The notes under the pieces: model-generated
Seen by the model: only the letters and a program-made list of their open reading frames with translations
Told to the model about the DNA's origin: nothing
Database searches by the model: none
Position numbers and translations under genes: made by a program
Assembly (NCBI RefSeq): GCF_022376445.1
Contig: NW_025954964.1
Span: forward strand, 62,001-126,000
DNA length: 64,000 nucleotides
Direction: 5' to 3'
From: Fomitopsis serialis
Lineage: Eukaryota > Basidiomycota > Agaricomycetes > Polyporales > Fomitopsidaceae
In this document: piece after piece, positions 1 through 11,841 of the stretch
Numbering within the stretch: the first letter of the stretch is position 1
How the letters are laid out: every line of letters begins with the position of its first letter

Positions 1-3000
1 CCGTGCTTTGAACGATAGGTCGATGGAGGTTCAGCGTCGAAGCGTCGTTGTCATCGATAACTTGGTAAAGCTGGTGCGCGACCCCACCGTTGCCGCCATT
101 TATCTCAGCCCTCTTGTGGACGGTGTCGAGAAGATCGCTAAGGGTGCCGCCTTCCCAGAGGTACGCAATAATAGCAGAGCTCCCGCGAATACCTATTATG
201 ACACCGATTTCTTAGGTCCGGGCGTTCGCTGAGACCGCTTCGAACACCTTGCTGAAGTCCGGCGCGTCCAAGGATGGACCGCCTCCCGCGAGACGTGATA
301 TTGAGGGCGAAACGTCGTCAGCTTCGTCAGCTCTACTCACCCTTCTCCCAGCGGAGCTTGCAGATGTGTCTCCCAACCGCCCCAACGGCCCACATACACC
401 GCGCCACCCGCTTCTCGCCCAGGTGCTGGATTTCGAGGCGTCCCTTGTTGCAGATTTGGTACACGACAGGCGATTCTCGGACAAGGACGTTTGGCATCGT
501 TGCGTCGGATCGTACCTTACCCCATGGTTGTCTGGCGATGCGGACGCCGCGACCACCTTCGCGGAGACGGTTCGGTCCCACTTCCTCGCAATCGACCAGG
601 CAAAACATGCGACGAGTGTCGACGACAGTGGAGAGGAGGGCGAGTTGCTCTGCGATACACAGTTCTCGCTTGCGTACGGTGCTCTCCTCTTGCTGTCACA
701 CACGCGCCTGCGACTGTTCCGTGGCCGTCGTTACGGCATTTTGGGAACAAATGGATCCGGGAAGTCGACCCTCATGCGGCAATTGCGAGATGGCAAAGTA
801 GAGAACTTTCCGCCTCAAGATCAGCTGCGTTGTGTCATGGTTGAACACTCGCTGCAAGGCGAAGACACCTCCATGTCTGTGATCGACTTCGTTGCCTCCG
901 GTAGGTAGCTGTACGCCTACACTATGAACTGAGGTTCTGATGAATTTTCCCGCAGACAAGGCGCTCTCTGGGATCCCGCGCACCAAAATTAGGGACCAGC
1001 TATTGGAGGTCGGCTTTGACGATAGTCGTCAGGCCGAGCTTGTCGGAGGTCTATCCGGCGGATGGAAAATGAAGTTGGAGCTCGCAAGGGCTATGCTATA
1101 CAATGCGGACCTGCTTCTGCTTGATGAGGTCAGCATCCATGCTCATCGGTCATGTTGACCGTTTATTGATGATGTCCTCATCGCAGCCCACCAACCATGT
1201 AAGTAATATGATTTCATCGTATGTCAACCTGCCTGACTGCTATTCAGCTCGACCGCGCCTCTGTCCAATGGCTGGAGCAATATCTGATTGCACAGAAGCA
1301 CATCACTTGCCTCATCATTAGTCACGACTCTGGGTACGTGCTATTACTTCACCCCGTACCGCAGGCATTCAGACATCTTGCCAGATTCCTCGACACAGTT
1401 ACGACCGATATAGTGCATTACGAGAGCAAGAAGGTACTCATTAACGTGAACGAGCTGATCAGACATGCTGATCGGAGTCTTCAGCTTGTATACTACAAGG
1501 GCAACCTGTCAACATTCGTAGAAGCACACCCTGAAGCCAAATCGTATTATACCCTCGCTGCAACATCTGTCAAGTTCTCGTTCCCTCCGCCCGGGTCCTT
1601 GATGGGCGTCCGCAGTAACACTCGGGCTATCCTCAAGATGTCTAATTGCACGTTCACGTATTCGGGGAGGTCTACACCCAGCCTCTTCAATGTCAGCTGT
1701 GCGCTCTCTCTGTCAAGGTGAAGCGGACTTTCTTGATCATGTGCACTAATCGTTGACATCCGTGATCATCAGTCGTGTTGGGATCGTGGGTCCAAACGGT
1801 GCTGGAAAGTCTACACTCATCAAGCTCTTGACCGTACGTCGTACTGAATTTCACTCGATTATGGAGTTGAAACGGTTTCACAGGGTGAGACTGAGCCGCA
1901 GGAGGGCACCGTGTACAAGCATCCGTCATTGCGTATCGGTTACGTCTCTCAGCATGCGACGCATCACATTGGTGTGTCAATCCACTACTGCATAGGCTGA
2001 GTCAAGTTACTGAGGCTCTGTTCAGAGCGTCATTTGGAGAAGACCCCGGTACAGTACATACAATGGCGCTTCCAAGACGGTCATGACAGTGGGTGATATG
2101 ATTCATCATTGACTGGGGCTAACATATTTTCACCAGGGGAGATTTTGGAAAAAGTCACCCGTGTGCTCACGCCTGAGGAGCTGGCACTGCTTGAAACTGA
2201 CTTCGTTGGGAAGAACGGCCAGAGACGCAAGCTCGAGGTACAATCTCGATAACAACTCAATTTGTATAAAAACTCATCACATATGGGCGCGGACAGTTGA
2301 TCATGGGTCGTCAAAAGCTGAAGAAATCGTTCCAATATGAGATCAAGTGGCGTGGTATGTGTAGTTAGTATGTCTTTATGCGGTGGATCCTGAAGGCAAG
2401 TTATCAGGTTTCGACCACCGGTTCAATACGTGGATTCCAAGAGACGAGCTCATCGAGAAGGGATTCACTAAAGTTGTGCAACAGTTCGACGACTTAGAGT
2501 CATCCAGGGAGGGCGCTGGCCAGCGTGACACTTCCGCTCACCTTGTCCGGAAACACCTCGAGGACATTGGTCTGGACGGCGACATCGCACAGTACAACGA
2601 AATTTCTGGCTTGTCCGGAGGTAAGCACAGTTCTAATTGCGCGTATTGCCTGTCTGACATTTGCATCAAGGCCAGAAGATCAAACTCGTCATCGCTGCGT
2701 GCCTTTGGAACAACCCTCAGGTATCGCGTGAATATCCTTTGTTTGGTGGGCGTTTATTCTAACATCCGGGGATAGATCTGTATCCTTGATGAACCGAGCA
2801 ACTTCCTGGACAGAGAAGCGTTGGGTGGATTAGCCGTAGCCATTCGTGAATGGGCCGGGGCTGTCGTACGTCTGCCCGCTTGATCGGATCCTCCACCTAC
2901 TGACGCGCCTGCCTGAAGGTGATTATCTCACACAACCACGAGTTCGTGACCGCTCTCTGTACGTCACATTCGGGAGTACTGTGCCTGTGAATCTTCATTC

Positions 3001-3345
3001 ATCACCTTTTACCTAGGTCCTGAGATTTGGAATGTGGACGCCGGCCGTTTGACTCAGAAGGGCAAGGCTGCCGTGGTGGAGGATGCCTTCGCCGTGAAGT
3101 CGCCGAAAGGAAGTGGTGCCAACACCCCTGCGCGCTCCCGTTTGCAGACCCCGGCGGGTTCTACCGCGGCAACTCCTGCAGGGAGCGGGACCGAAGACAA
3201 GAGCGGAGTTGCCACTCCTGCCAAGAAGAAGAAAAAGTTGACTCGCAACCAAATGAAGGCTCAGGAGGAACGACGAAGGCTTCGAAAGTTGCACTGGCTT
3301 ACCCACGGCGGTCCTAAGCCCGAAGACACGGACAGTGACGCATGA
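1..3345 (+). CDS. New1/Elf1-type (EF3-related) ABCF ATPase, 5' end missing
   Basis: Cytosolic twin-cassette ABCF ATPase related to elongation factor 3; this subgroup acts on ribosomes and, as S. pombe Elf1, in mRNA export. The reading frame is open from the left edge, inside the HEAT-repeat region (VVVIDNLVKLVRDP). Splicing about a dozen short introns gives the first Walker A (GTNGSGKST, about 756-780), the first signature LSGGWKMKLE (about 1050), the second Walker A (VGPNGAGKST, about 1788-1815), a chromodomain insert (YEIKWRG, then NTWIPRDELIEKGF), the second signature (GLSGG...) and Walker B ending LDEPSNFLDRE (about 2790). The tail is lysine-rich and ends with LTRNQMKAQEERRRLRKL and an acidic tip. 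That tail argues for New1/Elf1 rather than EF3 itself, whose tail is a longer KKK-type basic block. No frameshift was seen. The N-terminus lies outside the window. New1 versus EF3 is the main uncertainty. Confidence 0.85.
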
Positions 3346-3608
3346 TAGAATACATCACCGTACCATCCATACTCGCTGCACCTTAGATATTGTAGCATAG
3401 ACGTCTTCGTAATATATCGCGTATTTAATGCGTAAGACCTCGTTTCCATGCGCGCCCCGTCAAACGAGTCATAACCATCGCTGCCAAAGCAGTCCGTTCG
3501 CAAGCGGACACTTCAACTGTTGTTACAGTACGTGTAAACATGATACATCTACATAGGCTGTCGTGAATAAATATGTAACGCCAGCGAACCCGACCAATAG
3601 ATACTATG
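3346..3608. other. Intergenic, convergent 3' ends
   Basis: This A+T-rich spacer separates the stop of the ABCF gene from the 3' end of the minus-strand zinc-finger gene. It probably holds both 3' UTRs. No repeat or RNA gene was seen. Confidence 0.5.
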
Positions 3609-4758
3609 CTATAACAATGGGATGCTGATGTGTTTACATTGCATGGTGCTGTATATAAATATGCGGCGTGCAGCGAGCGTGTGCGTAAGACGTTCGATGA
3701 GTAAGGATGACAATACATATGTTGTGAAATATGCAATAGATAGAATCGCACCAAGTGGCGACTGCAATAGACCGACTGCATCAGCGCTTGCGCTGGCTGC
3801 TCTCTTTGTCATTGCTGGACGCGGAAAGTTCCCTTCGTCCAGCTCTTCGTCCGCTACGTCGGCTTGAGAGTCGCTCCCCCGTTCGTGGACACGAGCGTGT
3901 CTGCGCATGTTGCTCTGGACGCTGAAGCTGCGGCCACAGCCCGGATGTGGGCAAGTGAAGGCTGTGATGTGATCATCATGTCAGTCGGTGTCTGTCGCGA
4001 GAGCATTGAGCGGACTGCTTACGTCGCTCTCCGGTGTGCGTGTTGATGTGGATCTGGAATGGTCAGCGGCGGCTGGGACAGAACAGGTCGGGAAAGCACA
4101 CCTTGAGGCTGCTCGGGCGGGTGAACCCTTTGTGACAGTAACTGCACTCATACCGCGCGGCGGTGGACCGTTCAGGCGGGACTGCTTCAGCTGGGTTCCT
4201 GGAAGAGCCTGCCACAGGCATGGGGTGGCCCGGGTACTGCGACTGCGGGGCAGCGTAAGGATACACGCCAGTGGGCATCTCGCCCCTGTTCATTCCCTGC
4301 TGCGTGTATGACGAATGCTGCCCGTGACCGTGATGAGCGTACTGCTGTCCGGTAGGCGGGGATGTGCCGTAAGCATACGGGCGCTGCGAAGGGACAGACG
4401 GGGTCCTGGCATGGGAACCCGTCCCTGCTGGGCCAGGGGCCGCGTTGTAGGCCGAATGTGAATGCGAAGATGTACGTCCGCGGGATCCTGGAGCAGGCGA
4501 GCCTGTCCTTTGTCGACCGTCGTCGTCGGTTAGGGCCAGCCGTTGGAACGGAATGTGGGGCGAAGCAGAACTTCCAGTTCGCCCCTGCTGAGGAGGAACT
4601 GCCTCTGACAGCTCTCCTGCATAGGGGTCAAAGAATGGGACTTCATGCACGGTACAATAGCACTCACTTCCGAAAATGTCTCGAATAGGGGGAAGCGTAG
4701 GACGCTCGGGCTGGTCCCGTCGAGGGTCTGACGAAGGTGGAGGTTGATTAGAAGGCAT
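3609..4758 (-). CDS. C2H2 zinc-finger transcription factor (two fingers)
   Basis: Predicted nuclear DNA-binding regulator. Translation begins at 4758 (MPSNQPPPSSDP) and a Pro/Ser/His-rich disordered N-terminus of about 190 residues follows. An in-frame intron of about 60 nt lies near 4630-4690. The first finger reads YECSYCHKGFTRPSSLK at 4113-4170 and continues after an intron as IHINTHTGER. A second intron falls in the linker, and the second finger reads FTCPHPGCGRSF...NMRRHARVH (about 3890-3960). Spliced, both fingers are complete C2H2 units with a TGER linker. The tail after HARVHERG is acidic and then of low conservation, so the stop at 3609 is less certain; another 3' intron is possible. 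This two-finger architecture is common among fungal regulators. I cannot name an orthologue or target. Confidence 0.8.
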
Positions 4759-5017
4759 AGATAGTACAAAGGGGGGGATGGCAGGGTGCACCGAATCCAG
4801 GGCGGAAGAGCATGGTATATGTATGCCGCTGGGATAACTCACACTTACACGTCTTGACGTACTGCGATGGAGGGCGAATCACCGGATGGCAGTCCGTGGC
4901 GCGCATTTGTTGCGTCCGTTGGACTGCAGCATACTCACAGCAGCGCCGACGCGGTCGCCACGCTGGGTCAAGCCGTCGACAACGACGTTGATGACCGTCC
5001 TGAGTGCACTGATATGA

Positions 5018-5453
5018 TCAACCCGAACACGGATGAGCCCCGTTGTTCGCCTTCATGGATACTGTACCATTGCGGGGTGGCGAGGAAAACCCGTGCTGCC
5101 CTTCGACGTAGGGCAACGTGTCAAACCGTCCAGTTCCGCGAACTGAGAGCTGTCAACAGAATGATTGCACGGACGGTGATACAGTGCAGAAAGCGCTTAC
5201 GGGCTCCTGTGTATCTCAGATCGCGGATGTTGTGTCCGGCCACATCCCCTTGCTGAAAGGTGTTGAACGCACCCATGCCATTCTGGCTGTGCGATGCGCA
5301 ATAGTCTCGATGTCAAGTGAGATCAGCCGTTTCCCACCCTCCGCCCGACAGTGTATCTCTGCATCTGGCCATCACCATCAACAGCGCAGTTGTTAAATGC
5401 ATAGCTGTTAGTCGCAAGACCGCTAACACAAGCACTGCACTCACTCCAGCCAT
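5018..5453 (-). CDS. Possible small protein with hydrophobic N-terminus
   Basis: Not recognised. On the minus strand an ATG at 5451-5453 opens a strongly hydrophobic stretch (MAGVSAVLVLAVLRLTAM), which could be a signal peptide or membrane anchor. A GT...AG intron ending ...cgcacag joins it to a Gly/Asn-rich segment (QNGMGAFNTFQQGDVAGHN), and a second intron joins that to RGTGRFDTLPYVEG and a stop at 5018. All three segments stay open and both junctions keep frame. That is supportive, but short open segments also arise by chance. It lies between the zinc-finger and BolA genes, all on the same strand. Confidence 0.3.
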
Positions 5454-5959
5454 TGATGCTGCCGGAGACGCCAACGAACGACATGCAATAGCAGGTGCAG
5501 AGTCTCGACAGTTAAGATGACAAGACCTGACATCCGTACAACTTCTCTCTTGCGTAGCAGCACCCTGGGCCTGTCAAACAATGCATGATCGCAGCGTGGC
5601 TACACCGACCTGATCGTGGAAGCGTGCCAGAAGCAGTCCGGTAGCGGAACAACGGCACAACGACCCCGCCGATCAGCCGCGAACCCGTCCTTGAGGTACC
5701 CCGTCTGATCATTATTGAAGTGCATCGCAATGCCGAGAGAAATCGAGGAAGAGGCGAATCCTTGATGAAATCATAGGATCTCCTCGTGCCTTTCCCCGAG
5801 CAGAGAGCTTATGGGTATAATGAACCACACGATAAGACTGCCTCCATGATATTGGGTCGGTCACGGCCGAAGATCGCATAGCGCAAGGCATACTACGACG
5901 TATGTGAGCCCAAGTAGCATTCGGAGCAGCTTGCGACGCCATAATGGGTTTCACGCTGT

Positions 5960-6522
5960 TCATGCAGCGCCTTGTGATTGCACCTCCTCCGGTGTCTTTG
6001 TTTTCAGGGAAAGCGCGTGTAGGCCCTGAGAGAGTTCCTCGGAGAGCGTAGAATATATCAACCTGTGACGCTGCATTGTTGTCTAACGTACCGAGACGAT
6101 ACTTCAGATCGGGCCATTGAATGCATGGGGTATAGAGACGGACCTTGCCCCGAAACTGTTCTGAAACGACTTGGATGGAGAAATCTGAGAAGAGAAGGTT
6201 GGTGGCGATGTCAGCGGTGGCCACGAAACACGGAACGCGCGATAAAGCCGGCGGCGGGAAGCTCAGAGTGATGATACCTACGAGTCTCTCCAGAACCTCC
6301 GCCCTGCGCCCTCATTGCGGCATGGTGACGGTGCTGCCAGGAATCGTTTGTGACCGTGAGCTCCGAGGGCTGTAAAGCGGAGGAGAGCTACGATCACGGA
6401 GGAAAGTATGAGTACCTCGGATGCACGAACAAAATGTATCACTGACGCACCTTTGTTTTGATAGACCTCGCCACAGGCCCTTCCTCACCAGCCACCTGTG
6501 CATCAGACGTAGAGGTCGACAT
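5960..6522 (-). CDS. BolA-like protein
   Basis: BolA proteins pair with monothiol glutaredoxins to bind or hand on [2Fe-2S] clusters in cytosol or mitochondria. The gene is split into small exons. The first, from ATG at 6522, reads MSTSTSDAQVAGEEGPVARS. The second carries LTVTNDSWQHRHHAAM, which holds the family's conserved histidines. The third reads HFSIQVVSEQFRGK, the typical beta strand. The last reads LIYSTLSEELSQGLHALSLK and then KTPEEV, ending at the TGA at 5960-5962. All match the BolA fold in order, at about 115 residues. The short link between RGK and LIYS is unclear because the expected HR pair falls at an exon edge (about 6040-6130), and a mini-exon or a slipped base is possible. 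It is head to head with the Clr2-like gene, with 304 bp between starts. Confidence 0.85.
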
Positions 6523-6826
6523 ACTGCTCCTGAGTAGCTGCGGTAACCGGTTGCGAACGACAGCGGTCCTGCGAGCTGAGATTGCTAGCATCGACACGTC
6601 GCGAGCGGTGTGTGAGTGCCTGTAGCACGACGCCTGATGTTGGAGGGCGGTACGGGGAAAGGGGGAAGGGAGGGCCTGTGATGTGATCGGCTCGAAGTCA
6701 GGAGCAGGTCGGTGGCTGTCCCACCGGCAGTATCCGAACCGCTGTCCATACCTGGGTCGAACCCCTTCTGGCTGACGGCATCTGTGGCTTTCTCAGCTCA
6801 CCTCCACTCTCATCGACCTCTCCGCC

Positions 6827-7617
6827 ATGTCAAGCGAACAGATCATACAGACGCCCTATTACTCTGCCCACCTATACAGAGGCCAAGTGGTGGGGATCAT
6901 TCTGGAGGAGGGTACAACCGACGGCGATCCCCACAGAAAAATAAAAGATACGCTGCCCGAACATGACGACCACGGAAACTATCACCAATATGTGGTTGCG
7001 GACGAGGAGACCCGGAATCATTGGAGGAAGAGGTTGGGTGTGATTCTTGCACGGATGGTGGTGAGGGAAGATCTCAAGAGGCAAGGAGACCATTGTGAGT
7101 AGCCCTGCTTCACCTTGACCGTGTCATTTAGTCTCACACTATGCAGGGAGGGGCAATTTGCAGTCCACTTTCCTCTCCGAGCTGCCGATCAACTATGAGC
7201 TCTACGTACACAAGAGCCAGAAATCGTATGATCCGCGCAGGGACGTATATCTCTTCGGTAAGCCGAGTCCTCTATCTCCTCAGGTTTTGCTCATCAACTT
7301 CAGGCTCGCGATATGTGACCGTCTTCCGCTCTCCCGCCGAGTTCGCATACCACCTGGTCTGGCTCGTGTCTGGCAGTCCGCTCAAGCCAGACGGGAAGCC
7401 GGACTGCGACTGCGTGTACTGCGATCCTTCGCGAACACAGTCAGAGATCTCATACGAGCTGAAGCTCCGGCATAAAGACCCACATGCCCCTGTGTCCAAG
7501 GATGCGAAATCCAAGGTCAAGGTTGGGAAAGTTCGTAGTCGCCGCGAGCGGTCCCCGTCGCTGGCGTCCATCCCTTACAAAGACTACACCAAGTTGAATC
7601 TTCAGCCGCAGCCGTAG
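6827..7617 (+). CDS. Clr2-like transcriptional silencing protein
   Basis: Probable chromatin protein related to the Clr2 silencing domain; in S. pombe Clr2 belongs to the SHREC heterochromatin complex. Three exons: 6827-7093 (from MSSEQIIQTPYYSAH), about 7148-7258 (NLQSTFLSELPINYELYVH...) and about 7307-7617. The diagnostic part is exon 3, FRSPAEFAYHLVWL, followed after a short loop by CDCVYC. That is the arrangement of an aromatic-rich segment and a CxCxxC knuckle that I associate with Clr2-like proteins. Introns have GT...AG ends and keep frame. At about 230 residues it is shorter than fission yeast Clr2, as small basidiomycete members often are. Assignment rests on these motifs only. Confidence 0.6.
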
Positions 7618-8145
7618 ATCTTCACTGTTCTACCCCATTGACTTGCCCGTCGCGCCCACTGTCTAGGATGACTATGTAGTACATCACTCATGCCGAACCT
7701 CCTCACGCACATCGCAATCATTGTCACTCTTCCGGTATTGTTTTCGCGCTTTCGTTGGCACAGTCCCTGTATGTACCATATAACCAGTGTACATACCAAC
7801 TCCTCTTCCTGTATACCATCGACTCTCACCGGTCCCTCTGGATCCTACTCAGTGTGTGAGCTTGATAAGCTGTCACAATCGCGTCGCGTCACGCGTTGTG
7901 TCGTGTGACTGGACGCGTCGTAACACTATTGAAGGGACCGTGACTTTGACTGCCACAGCCTTGTCATTCACCGAGACCGACTTCGACCACCAGCGCAACT
8001 CTAACAATCACTAGTATCACTGCGTCACTCGTCACAAGCCACATTGAATCTCGTTGACTGCGAAATACTCAATCGGAGGATTCGTACCAACGCACGCAGT
8101 GTGCTGCAGGAATTCTGACCGTGACGTCTTCAAAACCATTTCACA
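7618..8145. other. Intergenic spacer
   Basis: About 530 bp between two plus-strand genes. It probably holds the 3' UTR of the Clr2-like gene and the promoter of the next gene. Its short open frames have no recognisable domain and no clear repeats were seen. Confidence 0.5.
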
Positions 8146-9857
8146 ATGTCAACACAATCAGGACCTCTACAAGGGATGGCACCTGAAAGGGATATGTCAA
8201 TTCATCAAAGAGGCCTAGTGGATACCTGCTTCGAGGAAGGCCAGTATGAGGCAGCCGCCGTTGTGCTAGACCAGCTTCGCTCGCCAAAGTAAAGCCTCAT
8301 CCGTGAGTGCAGAGTCCGAAAGAAAATTGTGGATTTCTTACTTTGACACGCAGCCCTCACATTCGACACCTTGTCTACATTGCCCTATACTCTCCCTCAG
8401 AGACGGAAGTCTTTGACGCGGACAAGATAGGTAGCGAGCCAGCTTCGCCTAGCAAGCTACTCTCGCGTCAGCAGAAGACCACATTGCTCCCCACCGGGCA
8501 GCGAGGGACGCAGCGCTGAAGCTCCTCTTCGCCTTCCTGCAAACCAACACACCCGGTGCGCTCTTCGCGGCGTTGCCAAAGTATGCAGGCACGGACAACG
8601 GCGCCGTGAACGGAATCCAGGAGGACACGGACTCCTTCATAGCGAGGCAGTCGGTTCGCGTGCGGAACGCCAAGGACTGCTGGGCTACTTTGAGAGAAGG
8701 CTTTGTGCAGCCTAACGCGGAAGTGCCCCCACAGTTGAAGCGCAAGGGCTCGAGTCGCGCACGAGCAGTCGAGGAGCAACCTCAGATGGACAATGGAGAA
8801 GTCGAGGGCCAAGCCACTCGGGCTCCCGTGGGTGAACATGCGTGGCCAGTACTGGAGTGGGTGCTATGTGTGCTGGAGAAAGATGAGAAGCTGGTTGAAA
8901 AGAGTGGTCAGCGTACGGCTCATATGTTCGGCTATCACACCTTGTGTCACTGACTCCGTTGTCCTCAGCTTTACATTCTCCGCTGCTGGTGTCTCAGATA
9001 CCACAGCCGCGGTCCGCCACAAGTGCTCGGTGGGACATCGAGGCCCCCCTGGACGTTATCTTCTACTGTCTGAAGGAGACTGACCTTCGGCGCAGGTCAT
9101 TGGGCATCCGCCTCCTTGCCTTGGTCCGCCCTTTCTCTGCTAACACAGACACAACCGCTTACTCCAGACATCTCCTTGGTTCATCATAACAGTTGGTCAA
9201 CCTCTCAGCAACCACAGTGGTTGACCTCCCTCTATTCTTGAACGCGATTGGAAGCCGGCTATTCTCGCTGAACACGGATGAACTGGTCTCGGTCCTCGCC
9301 GCGTTACCGTCTTCCCCAGCGACGCTTCAAATGAGAGTGCTGCTCTGCCGGAACTACCTGACCGACTTTGGAGCTGGTCCGGGTCAGAGCAGCACACGAC
9401 CAAAGCCCCAAGCACGCGGCCAGCCGCGCCCCGCCCCCACACGTCGCAAACAACCCGAGTCATCGCCGAATGACAACCTGTCTTCGAATGTCCCCGCAGC
9501 CGATACGACAAGCATCAGCCGCAAGTTTCCTACGATCTTGCCGTCGGAGATCGTCACCCTCATCGAAAGCCCGTGCTCGACGGACATCAACAGCAGCGCC
9601 CAGACCCTCCGAATCAAACTAGAACTAGCCCTGTCTTATACGCTGTTTCGGAGGCAGAATGGGCCCGATGCTACGATAGAGGCAGAGTGGCTGGGCGTCC
9701 TACGCGATGGTCGCCTCAATGCTGCTTTTGAGACGGCATCTAGGCTGGTCCGGAAGACGAGAAGCAAGACCAGCGCGGCGATGGACGATCGGGCGATCGA
9801 GGGCATGAAGCAGCTGCTCGCCGCAGTCACTGTATGCTGAGAAGCTTGGGCGCGTTG
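8146..9857 (+). CDS. Conserved-looking hypothetical protein
   Basis: Not assigned to a family. The ATG at 8146 (MSTQSGPLQGMAP) leads into a helical segment (TCFEEGQYEAAAVVLDQLRS). After a short intron comes HIRHLVYIALYSP, then, past another short intron near 8430-8470, AARDAALKLLFAFLQTN. A 9193-9830 exon gives LVNLSATTVVDLPLFLNAIG and a low-complexity Pro/Arg stretch, then more leucine-rich helices. The content suggests an alpha-helical scaffold with a disordered middle. Near 9831 the frame closes (VTVC stop). Reading one frame over gives YAEKLGRVEATPGIIEW and a stop at about 9887-9891, so the true C-terminus may lie there, after an indel or a missed intron. Intron ends are my inference. Confidence 0.55.
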
Positions 9858-9891
9858 AAGCCACTCCTGGGATCATTGAGTGGTAAGCTTA

Positions 9892-10605
9892 CTCGCGATT
9901 CCATCGCGGGAAGGGTGGACCGGGTGGAATGATGAACGATGCAATTTTCAGATGCGCGGCGACAGGTCCGAGTCAATACGTATTCCCAGTCAGTGCGGGA
10001 CCTTGGGGTCGCCTCAATCTATCAAAGCTAACATTGAACCCCGTGGAATTGGAGGCTTTCTCCCTCGGCAACGGTCTCACGCTGTCATGGATGTGTTCTG
10101 CCACGGCGTCAAGCATCGGGGGCGTCGGTGCCTCTGACATTCGTGTGTCTCCTCGAGAACGGTAAAGACAAATTGGAGGCTGGCCATGATGGTGGTGGAT
10201 GCTCCGATCCTCGGTTTGCGCCTAACGATTATCGCGTTGATCTATGGACTTGGGCCATTTTCACACTCATCGGAACAGGTGTGCTGGAAGTGTCCTGGGT
10301 GGCATCGTATCCTCAGGGTCAGTCTTTGTCTATCCCGGGCTCGGAGCAGTCGTGAGAAGTCGTATAATGTTATCGCTGCAGTGTACGACATGCGGCGAAT
10401 ACCTATATATACTGGTCGTAGATATTGTCGGATGGTTGAGGCGTGCTACAACGCGACGGCAATCCTATGATATTGCGGGACTTGTCAGACTTGTACAACA
10501 AATGCAACGACAGCAGTACTTCGCTTGCTCAGCATCGTGAACCGGTTTCCTGTACGTGTGGAACAATAGATCGTGTTGGGTTGCGTAACGGATGTGGAAT
10601 CACAT
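9892..10605. other. Sparse interval with one short open segment
   Basis: Between the preceding plus-strand gene and the 3' end of the CREG-like gene. A plus-strand open segment at 9929-10165 (starting MMNDAIFRCAATGPSQ) ends close to a possible donor, gtaaagac, and might be an exon. Nothing matches a known family and I do not call it as a gene. Confidence 0.3.
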
Positions 10606-11548
10606 TCATGTCGATTGCACCACCAAAGGCGTGTCGACTTCGGCCACATTGCCCGAGGGACCTGCGCCCTGGTACATCCCCAAGGGTATGTACCCAATGT
10701 AATGGAGGTCCCCAAAGCCACCAACGTAATAAATCGCCTAAACATGGCATGAGCACCAGATATGACGCCATACCGCTCGTCCAAGTCGCTCACCTGCGGA
10801 TCGAATCGTGCCCAGTAGGCCTGGCACGTTGCGACGTGGGTTCAGTATAACGCGAGGCTCCTAGATTTGACAGTGCACGCACCACATGAGGTCTCCGGGG
10901 CCTGGAACCCAGCGATGGGCATCCGGGTGCTTCGCAATGTAGCAGGCTTTCATCTCCTTTCGTCAGGGATAGCACCGGCATCGGTGAAGACAGTCACATT
11001 TCCTATTAGCGAAACACGAGGACGGCTCGCATCCGGTTGCGCGTCCGCGACCGAGATTGAAACCGAACGAGTGTTCGAGTGCAGGATGTTCTGGCTTGAG
11101 CGAGAGATCGGCATGAAGAGTAGGACCAGGGAGCCGTTCGCATGGCAACTGAGTGGCTAGTGCTCAATATCGCTCGCGGATGCTTTACCGACCAATCGCA
11201 TACCTAGCGTAGTACTCTTGCAAGGAGAACGGCTGGCCTGCGGTAGACGGGCCCAATGAGTGCCCGTAGAACAGTCCTGAAGAAGCTCACTCAATTAGGA
11301 GTTGCGGTTCTCACCTGCCAAAGTTGCGTGGTCATCGGGGAACACGGTACCCATGTACCCGATGCTGGACGGCGATAGATCGACCAGGGACCTGGCCAGT
11401 ATGGCTGACACAATCGTCAGCATGTGTCATATGCACAAACATCGTGGCTATCTCAACCTGCTTCATGTACAGTCTCGATACCAAACACGGCCTGCGCTAC
11501 ACAGAGCGCTGCCGCAACGAGGACTTTGAATGAACGAAGGATGCCCAT
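10606..11548 (-). CDS. CREG-like FMN-binding split-barrel protein, secretory
   Basis: Member of the pyridoxamine-phosphate-oxidase-like fold, closest to CREG-type proteins, which enter the secretory pathway; catalytic role unknown. Exon 1 from ATG 11548 is a signal peptide (MGILRSFKVLVAAALCVAQA). Later exons give LARSLVDLSPSSIGYMGTVF, GHSLGPSTAGQPFSLQEYY, NGSLVLLFMPISRSSQNIL, PRVSLIGNVTVF, MKACYIAKHPDA and YWARFDPQ followed by YYVGGFGDLHYIGYIPL. This is the family order, with the YWARFDPQ / GGFGDxxYIGYIP hallmark near the C-terminus. The stop is at 10606-10608. One apparent base loss at about 10953-10960 separates the GNVTVF exon frame from MKACYIA, and the junction before YWARFDP is uncertain. 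Length is near 230-250 residues, as expected. Confidence 0.82.
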
Positions 11549-11841
11549 CTGGAGATATGAGAGTTCCAGATGCCGATATAGCTTGGTAGGGATTCCCAAT
11601 TATACGGTATAATGGAAGACCGGAGCGTGGCCTGAGGTCCAAGGTGGCGCACAGGGGTCCGCGATTGTCTGGTGATCGTAGTATGTGAGATAAGACAGCC
11701 TTCGAGTTCGAAGCTCAGTTACACGGTACCTGAGTTCAACTCGCCCAAACAATAGTCCCCGAGTCTGGGCACCGAATAGAGCCAGATTCGCTATGCTTGC
11801 CAGCTTGTATATCTGCAGCGCGGACCAATCGGACTCGCCCG

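Noticed and set aside
212..703. 163-codon minus-strand frame inside the ABCF gene
   Set aside because: It is antisense to a clearly conserved exon and has no domain.
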